In this document: positions 58,160 to 64,000 of the stretch, one piece after another
Layout of the letters: each line of letters opens with the position of its first letter
Numbering within the stretch: position 1 is the stretch's first letter
Assembly: GCA_020747065.1 (NCBI GenBank)
Contig: JAGMVK010000025.1
Coordinates: 372,001-436,000, forward strand
Length of the DNA stretch: 64,000 nucleotides
Direction of reading: 5' to 3'
DNA from: Cadophora sp. MPI-SDFR-AT-0126
Lineage: Eukaryota; Ascomycota; Leotiomycetes; Helotiales; Ploettnerulaceae
The notes under the pieces: model-generated
What the model was told of the DNA's origin: nothing
Databases searched by the model: none
Seen by the model: the letters and a program-made list of their open reading frames with translations, nothing else
Made by a program: the position numbers and the translations under genes

Positions 58160-59385
58160 ATAATCTAAGTTTCTTCTAGGTATCTTCAAAATTTGAAGCA
58201 ATATTATTTAGTGATAAGACCTTTCCTTAAGTGCTTCGAATTTTGAGAAGACTTTAATAGTTACGATTAAATAGAGGGGGATAGTAGAAGTGGCAATCTA
58301 TAGCGTGATTAAAACGATTAATAGTATAATTAATTGTAAGTTACTCTTTTTCTTAATGCTAAGTAGTCTTCTTAAAAAGAAATAGTTAAAGAAAGTAATA
58401 TATTAATAATAACTTATAGACTTAAGTTAGTAAGTTAACTTAAGAAATTTTTTATAATTTTAAAACTAAAAGTTTATCTTGTGATAGGGTGCGTTACGGG
58501 ACATAGGGACGGACGTTAATTATTTTCAAAGAGAAGAATAGGTAAAGTCTCTTAAGAAGTGATATTATAATAAGGCATATATTTAGAATCAGGGTATTAC
58601 CTTAGGCAACTTTAGTTATAAGCCTTAGTAAGCTCTCTTTACTTATAAGAGCTTTCTCTACTTATAAGAGCTTTCTTTTACTTATAGAATTAGAAGAATT
58701 AAAGACTTTTTTTACTCTAAATTTCAGCTATAAGTAGCTTCTTATAATTTATTCCTAAGTTTAGTAACTTACTTAGTTTTATATTATTTCAGGTCTTTAT
58801 AATATATACTATTATAATAAGGCGTATATTCAGAATTAGTGTATTACCTTAGGTAACCTTAGTTTTAAGCCTTAGTAAGCTCCCTTTGCTTATAAGAGCT
58901 TCCCTTTACTAATAGAATTAGAAGAATTAAAGACTTTTTCTACCTCAGATTTTAGCCCTTAAGTAGCTTCTTATATTTTACTCTTAGGTCTAGTAACTTA
59001 CTTAGTTTTATGATATCCCAGGTCTTTATAATATTCAGTTACTTTCGTGCTTAACTTAAAGACCTAATAAGACATAGGTATCTAGAGCGATAAGATAATT
59101 ATAGAGTAATCGTAAAGCCAAAAGCTTAATATTAATAAAGAAAAATCAGATATTATAAAGACCTAGGATAATACAGAACTAAGTAAGTCGCTAAACCTAA
59201 AAATAAAATATAAGAAGCTACTTATAGCTAAAATTCAAGGTAAAAAAAGTCTTTAATTCTTCTAATTCTATAAGTAGAAGAGAGCTCTTATAAGCGAAGA
59301 GAGCTCTTATAAGCAGAGGGAGCTTACTAAGGCTTATAACTAAGGTTACCTAAGGTAATACCCTGATTCTGAATATACGCCTTAT
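58160..59385. repeat. AT-rich, RIP-like repeat block with three ~240-bp units
   Basis: Units at about 58563-58805 and 58810-59036 are direct copies, and about 59151-59393 is an inverted copy. Shared words include AAGCCTTAGTAAGCTC, GAATTAGAAGAATTAAAGAC and TAGTAACTTACTTAG. Differences among copies are mostly C/T and G/A, and the block is visibly very AT-rich and stop-dense, as expected of RIP. Two direct units plus one inverted unit may be parts of one decayed element. No coding frame. Confidence 0.75.
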
Positions 59386-59725
59386 TACAATATGAATTTT
59401 ATAAAGTAGTATTAGGTAGCTTAAGATTTAGATCTATAGTATTTAAAGAGAAGTGTACTAAAAATCTCTTTTTACTATTATAAAAAAAATAAGTTTTAGC
59501 AGATAAGTAGCGCCAAAACTAAACAAAAATTTTAATTATAAAAGAGTCTAGCAGTCCGTCCTTATTATAATAATATAAAGTATATAATCTATTTCTATAT
59601 AGCTATAGTTCTAAGATAAAATTATTACTCTGTCAGATCTTATGCAAATTATACTTACTAGGTTTTCCCAGTGTACTACCATATTTTCCGTGGTCAATCT
59701 TAAGGATGCCATCGAAATTCCATAA
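59386..59725 (+). pseudogene. RIP-mutated partial copy of the 34.8-kb 2EXR gene and its 3' flank
   Basis: The segment aligns base by base with about 35658-35985. Anchor words kept in both include AAAGAGAAGTGT versus GAAGAGAAGTGT, GTCCGTCCTT, TCAGATCTTAT, GTGTACTACCATATTTTCC and GGATGCCATCGAAAT. Almost every difference is T for C or A for G, on both strands. It covers the last ~190 bp of the 2EXR coding region and ~140 bp of 3' flank. The 5' edge coincides with the end of the AT-rich repeat block, which probably inserted into or replaced the rest of the copy. Confidence 0.85.
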
Positions 59726-62373
59726 TATCTTGTTTATATTAACAGAGAGAAAGAGCCACTGTCTGTTTCTTTCAATGTAGTCGTTGGTTTTCCCTTGGCT
59801 CTTCTTGTTTGTTCCGGACAGCTGAATAAAATTTAACCACTCATTGTTTCAAATTCTTTCACGTGCGAACAATACCTCGAACAGGCCGGTAGTGTATGTG
59901 AAATACTGTATAATCTTCCGTCGATCTTTCTTTTGATCTTTCCTTCTGCTCTTTTCTTCAAGCCATTGTCAACAGAAAAACCAATTCCAGTAATGCAAAC
60001 AAAGAACCTGCCTTCCTTAGGTAATCATTTAACTATAATTAAGATATTAAAGAATAAGCTTCTTCGGGCTTAGGTATTTCGGACTGCTGTTGTCTCTTCA
60101 GACGAATTCTCTGAACAGCGCGGACCCTGCATGAGTCTTTTGTGGCTATTAGCTTGGTCTCGAACCCTTCTTTTAGTATTGCGTTGATTGTCCAGTTGCG
60201 CTTCAAAGGGGCCGCTTTGGCACACGTCGCCGCAGAATGAGGCCTAGGTGTAATTACTTTCCTATCTCCAAGAAGGGGACGAGAAGAGCAAGATCCTCCG
60301 TCGTAAATTCTAACAAATCAACAAGGCGGCAGCAGCCAGCAAGCGGTGTCGTTTAACGGAAGTCCAATCACCGCCACGTCCCCACAATTTCGGCACCACT
60401 TCCCCGGTCTTGTGACTTAGCGCACTTCTCGTCTCGTCCCAGCCCAGCTTGCCGCGCTATCCACCCCTTGCCAGTTCGGACGTGATTGACACCAGGACAC
60501 ATATTTCAAAACAAAGCTAAGCGAGGTGGTAAGGTGACGACCTAGTGTGGGGATAAACTTCAAGCGTGGAGGCGATGGTAACCCCCCAAAAAACCTTACT
60601 GTCTAGAATTTGCCTCTGTAGCTACTAACAGTGACAGAATGTGTTCACGGTTTTCTAATGCTAGTCATTATATCCGTAGCCTTTGAATAATATAGAATCT
60701 AAAATATGCAAACAATGTGAATCCATGTCATATCTGCGGCATGAAAATACCAAGGCCACAAGGAGATTGAAGTAGAAGCACAATCAAATCAGAAGTAGTA
60801 TGAGCAATACCTATCTCACCTGCCTTGAAAGCCTGACCGACCTGTGTACGACAAGGAAAAGGTGGCCGGAGGCGGCCAGGAATCAAATACGCAAACTCGC
60901 TAGAGACATTTTGGAAGTGCTACGTGATAGTATACAAGATTGAAACCGGGAAGAAGGGTGATCCTATAATAGAAGTGAATGGTCAAGATGACGTTGAGGG
61001 CAAGAACAAGAGCTGAATCGTGCAGGATCGTCTAGCTACTTTGTTTCCTTGTTTTATGTTCCATAGGCGCAAAGGTGTTCGCATTGTCTCAAAATCTCGT
61101 GCTTTACTGTGGGTTGAGGTAGTAGCTCCATGATCATGGTCTGAGTATGCCCTCAGGACATCACGGACGTCACCCCGCAGGACGCTGTCAATCGCCGGAT
61201 TGAGACCACTGAACTGGCGCAGGCTCTCTGCGGCTATTGTGAGATCGCCTCACGCTTCCACCTTCCAGTTACATAGCCTCCACGAGCTCTCTTCATGGAA
61301 GACTCTCCGAAGGTCAGAACTATGGCTCGTGTCTTTCTCCTTCTGCGACAAGGCGTAGTGTCTGTTCTAGCTCGGTGTTTCTACTGCTGCTGAGGTTTAG
61401 AATCTCGATCAACGCTTTTGGCTGTGACAGAATTTGAGGTTGGTTTTTGTTTGCGAAAGGGCGTTGTGGAGAAGTTGGAGTGGGCTCGACACTTGGCGCC
61501 AAACGTGTCAGAGGCGTCGGATCAACTTTGCAGATCTCCAAAGTCCAGATATGAGGTATTTAACCCTTTTGGAACTCATATAGAATCTGCGACGCGAATC
61601 TGGATTTATGGTAGAGGGTGACTATTGTTGTTGTTGTTGTTGAGGAAGAAAAGAGCTGAGGCTTCAGTGAAAGCTCTGAATGCTGGGAGGCATGCACATG
61701 CACGCTAGTGCAGCCAGCCCCCGCTCTGTCTTGAACGCAGCTCCCATAAACCGATCTAACTTACATACTTAGTGTGATGTTAGGTTCAGTTAATAGGAGA
61801 ACCAGCTGTCATAGGAATGGATGCTAGAGGATACCTAGGTCGGAGGGGCTTCGAGGGACCCTCTCCCCCCTCTTATCTTCTCTCCGTCTGTTCTTTGTTT
61901 CCTTCGTACTGGACCTATAATCTACTTTGGCCTCCCTCTTACTCTGATACTCAATCCGCCACTAAGTGATTATATCGTTATAGTGATCAGAGTTATAGTC
62001 TATACTGGGGTCTATGCTGCAAGTGATGACTCTATTCACGAGGTCTTGCGTGCCGTAATAGAAGTCTATGCTGTGGCCGGCAGACAAACCCTCCAATGAC
62101 AGAAAGCTGCCATCTAAAGGCGAAAGGCCCAGCAGAGATCACTAGCCGAAGGACGTGTTTACTGCCTTAACGGCCTAGCTCAACATAAGAGTAACGCAAA
62201 TATTTGAATATTTCAGGCCACATTGGTTCTTGTTGAAAGAGCCAAACGATATAACTAGCTAAGCACTGCAATCATGTTCTTAAGGAACAACACTGATTCA
62301 CTTCCTCCAAGCCACTTGTATCTCCGTCCATTCCGTTGACAGGTAGTTAGAATTACCCCCACTCTGCGATAAG
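59726..62373. other. Long stretch without recognised genes
   Basis: About 2.6 kb with no frame that shows family features, splice-linked exons or a signal peptide. A GTT/TTG trinucleotide microsatellite lies at 61624-61645. I saw no convincing tRNA or other RNA gene. Confidence 0.45.
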
Positions 62374-62881
62374 TTAAATCTTGGAACATGCACTGTCCGC
62401 CTTGTTCCCAAGTACACTCCTGCAACAGCTATTGAACTTGTCGCCGTCAATCAACTTCGGTTTCTGGCCAGAAGCTCCGGGTTGGCTGCCGCACTATTCC
62501 GGTTAGCCAGGCGTGTTGTTTACAATACGCAACCTGCGAAGACTTACATATTCCCCAGTGAATGGAATACCAGGGGGGGTGTGGTTCCAATCAGCCTCCC
62601 TATGTTCTAAGTCACATTGTGAGCCACGCGCGGTGAAATTTTCTACTTCCCGCCTCGACTTACCCATGGCCGCACCGTCTCCGTTTCTGATGCAGCACGT
62701 AGTGGTAGCCGCTACTGGCAAGTTTGACGAATCGGTTTTTTCTTGGCAAGCACAGTAATTGTGACCATCAGCCAGGATAAGTGTAGGGCAACTAGAATCA
62801 GTCAGATCACAGGTGCTGGCGTTACTGTTATCTTGGGCCCTACCTAAGCAGAAGGGCAGTTGCGATAGCGAAGGCTTTCAT
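62374..62881 (-). pseudogene. Cys-rich small secreted protein gene with a one-base frameshift
   Basis: The ATG at 62881 gives MKAFAIATALLLR, a signal-peptide start, then a stop. Shifting by one base near 62840-62845 continues as QDNSNASTCDLTDSSCPTLI, GHNYCACQEKTDSS and AATTTCCIRNGDGAA. After an intron (62547-62494; donor gtaagt, branch GGCTAAC, acceptor aatag) it ends as CGSQPGASGQKPKLIDGDKF followed by NSCCRSVLG and a TAA at 62376-62374. At least nine Cys are spread through about 150 residues, the profile of secreted effector or antimicrobial-type proteins. No family recognised. The coding region before the donor is 334 nt, one base over a multiple of three, which is the evidence for a frameshift. 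Confidence 0.55.
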
Positions 62882-63009
62882 TTTGGCGAAGTCGTAGAAG
62901 AAAGTGACTCGAGTAAATTGTTCTAGTCTAATGATTCTTCCGAGAAAGTTGGTGTCTAGGAGACAATCCCTCCTTATATACCCTGAAATATGGTGTGGCC
63001 AACCCTCCT

Positions 63010-63040
<31 letters not shown>

Positions 63041-63117
63041 ACCACCCCACATTGCGGGCCCCCTATTGCGGGCCACGTACGTCTGAGAGGTAAGTTGGCT
63101 CTGCTCAGTTGTAAACG
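62882..63117. repeat. Promoter stretch with 30-base poly-C tract
   Basis: An uninterrupted run of C lies at 63011-63040. It is followed by two copies of ATTGCGGGCC at about 63051-63075. The length of such a run is often wrong in assemblies. The stretch lies upstream of the minus-strand Cys-rich gene. Confidence 0.8.
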
Positions 63118-63470
63118 GCAGCTTCGGTAACTGTATTTTTTGATTATGAAGTTAAATAAATTAGCATTTATCTTAAGAAAACTTCTTAACAATAGCCCCG
63201 AATAACCTTTATTATATACTGATATACTTTATAGAATGTAACGTCGGATAGTAAAGAAAGTGCGCTTTGCCGAGTTGCGAGAGGTATTTCTATTAATTTT
63301 ATTTTTTTTGATTATAAAGCTAAATAAATTAGCATTTATCTTAACAAAACGTCTCAATAATAGCTCTGAATAACCCTTATTACACGTTAATATACTTTAT
63401 AGAACGTTAGATAGTAAAGGAAGTTTACACTGCCGAATTATGAGCGGTAACTTCGGCAACTTTATGTTCA
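63118..63470. repeat. Two tandem copies of a ~150-bp AT-rich repeat
   Basis: Copies at about 63136-63288 and 63304-63450 share TAAATAAATTAGCATTTATC and TATACTTTATAGAA. Differences are largely transitions. The motif CTTCGGTAACT or ACTTCGGCAACT appears at the outer ends (near 63121 and 63452). Possibly a decayed transposon end. Confidence 0.65.
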
Positions 63471-63742
63471 GGAAACAATAAGTGATCACCAGAATTAGAG
63501 TTAGGTCAGCGAGGGCTCAGTAATCGCCCCATTTTTCGGCTCCTTTTTCTCTAACTCATAAAGCCAGGCTTGAAAGAAGACAGGCAAAGTTTCGTTGCTT
63601 AAGAGCCTCGCCAATTCATATATATTAAACCCAGGTCAACCGTCTTCACTAAGATCAACCGCCTTCATCAAGCCCATTTTATGTGAATGACAAGCAACTC
63701 GACTCGACTACAGCTGAAGACAACGTGAATCAATCATCCAAA

Positions 63743-64000
63743 ATGAAGTTCCAGCTCCTACTTGTTTTCCTTGCCTCCTTGGCTACCGCATTGCCTTCTG
63801 CACCCTATGCTCCGGGCGTTGCGTAAGTATCACTGCCTGAAACTGGACTTTGTCTAACGTCACTAGGTCCACCATGGATATTGAGGTCCGTGAAGTCCCC
63901 ACTAGTGATCTTAACATTGTCAAAGGACGCGCCGAAAGGTGTGTAACATGATTGATTCTATAATAACCAATGGAGAGAAATCCTAACTTGCAATAGCGTC
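63743..64000 (+). CDS. Small secreted protein, C-terminus beyond window
   Basis: Exon 1 is 63743-63822 and encodes MKFQLLLVFLASLATALPSA, a clear signal peptide with a cleavage site near TALP. Exon 2 is 63867-63938 (STMDIEVREVPTSDLNIVKG) and exon 3 starts at 63997. Donors are gtaagt and gtgtgt, with CTAAC branch sites in both introns. All phases fit over the 52 residues seen. EVPTSDLNIVKGRAER might be a processing site before a mature peptide, but this is a guess. It lies about 860 bp from the Cys-rich secreted gene in divergent orientation. No family recognised. Confidence 0.7.

Noticed and set aside
58160..59725. CRISPR-like spacing of repeats
   Set aside because: The repeats are few, long, in mixed orientation and RIP-like; the genome is eukaryotic.
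59726..62373. tRNA or other structured RNA genes
   Set aside because: I looked for A/B-box-like words and cloverleaf pairing here and elsewhere and found none I could defend.

Overview
This 64-kb window is from a filamentous ascomycete (Pezizomycotina), most plausibly a leotiomycete-like fungus. Genes are split by many short introns (about 45-80 nt, GT..AG with CTAAC/CTGAC branch sites). The content is fungal throughout: 2EXR proteins, HET proteins, Zn2Cys6 regulators, an RTA1 protein, GH1/GH3/GH18/GH43 enzymes, LysM and small secreted proteins. Some intergenic DNA carries the C-to-T and G-to-A signature of repeat-induced point mutation (RIP). The class assignment is inference.

Layout. 1-13.5 kb: six 2EXR-domain genes on both strands plus a relic, with one MYND-finger gene among them; two of the 2EXR genes are an inverted duplicate pair. 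14.1-16.7 kb: an 846-residue caspase-fold protein with an intact His/Cys dyad. 17-25.4 kb: a divergent locus of a large killer-toxin-like GH18 chitinase (minus) and a multi-LysM protein (plus). The chitinase C-terminus looks like a NucA/NucB DNase domain, the LysM gene carries a frameshift, and an inverted repeat lies in the shared promoter. 25.6-26.6 kb: a possible Smi1/Knr4-like gene. 27.4-34.2 kb: two HET-domain genes among decayed SDR, DHA1 and sugar-transporter pseudogenes. 34.8-35.8 kb: a seventh 2EXR gene. 36.6 kb: an F-box fragment. 37.9-38.7 kb: the 3' end of a non-LTR retrotransposon, abutting a GH3 beta-glucosidase gene.

38.8-44.6 kb: divergent GH3 and GH1 beta-glucosidases. 45.4-46.3 kb: an unrecognised protein with a C-terminal hydrophobic segment. 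47-52.6 kb: two paralogous Zn2Cys6 regulators flanking an RTA1-type membrane protein. 53-54.9 kb: a 5'-truncated sterol glucosyltransferase pseudogene next to a pentanucleotide microsatellite. 55.6-57.4 kb: a secreted GH43 enzyme interrupted by one in-frame TGA. 58.2-59.7 kb: AT-rich repeats ending in a RIP-mutated partial copy of the 35-kb 2EXR gene. 59.7-62.4 kb: apparently non-coding. 62.4-64 kb: a frameshifted Cys-rich secreted protein gene, a poly-C tract, a duplicated AT-rich repeat and the start of a small secreted protein gene.

Taken together this is an accessory, fast-turnover region: lineage-expanded families (2EXR, HET, caspase-like), secreted cell-wall enzymes and chitin binders, many young pseudogenes with transition-type nonsense codons, and RIP-marked repeats. 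The strongest leads are the 2EXR array and its RIP-mutated copy, the chitinase with a putative DNase tail beside a LysM gene, and the caspase-like protein. All exon structures are read by eye and have not been tested against transcripts.
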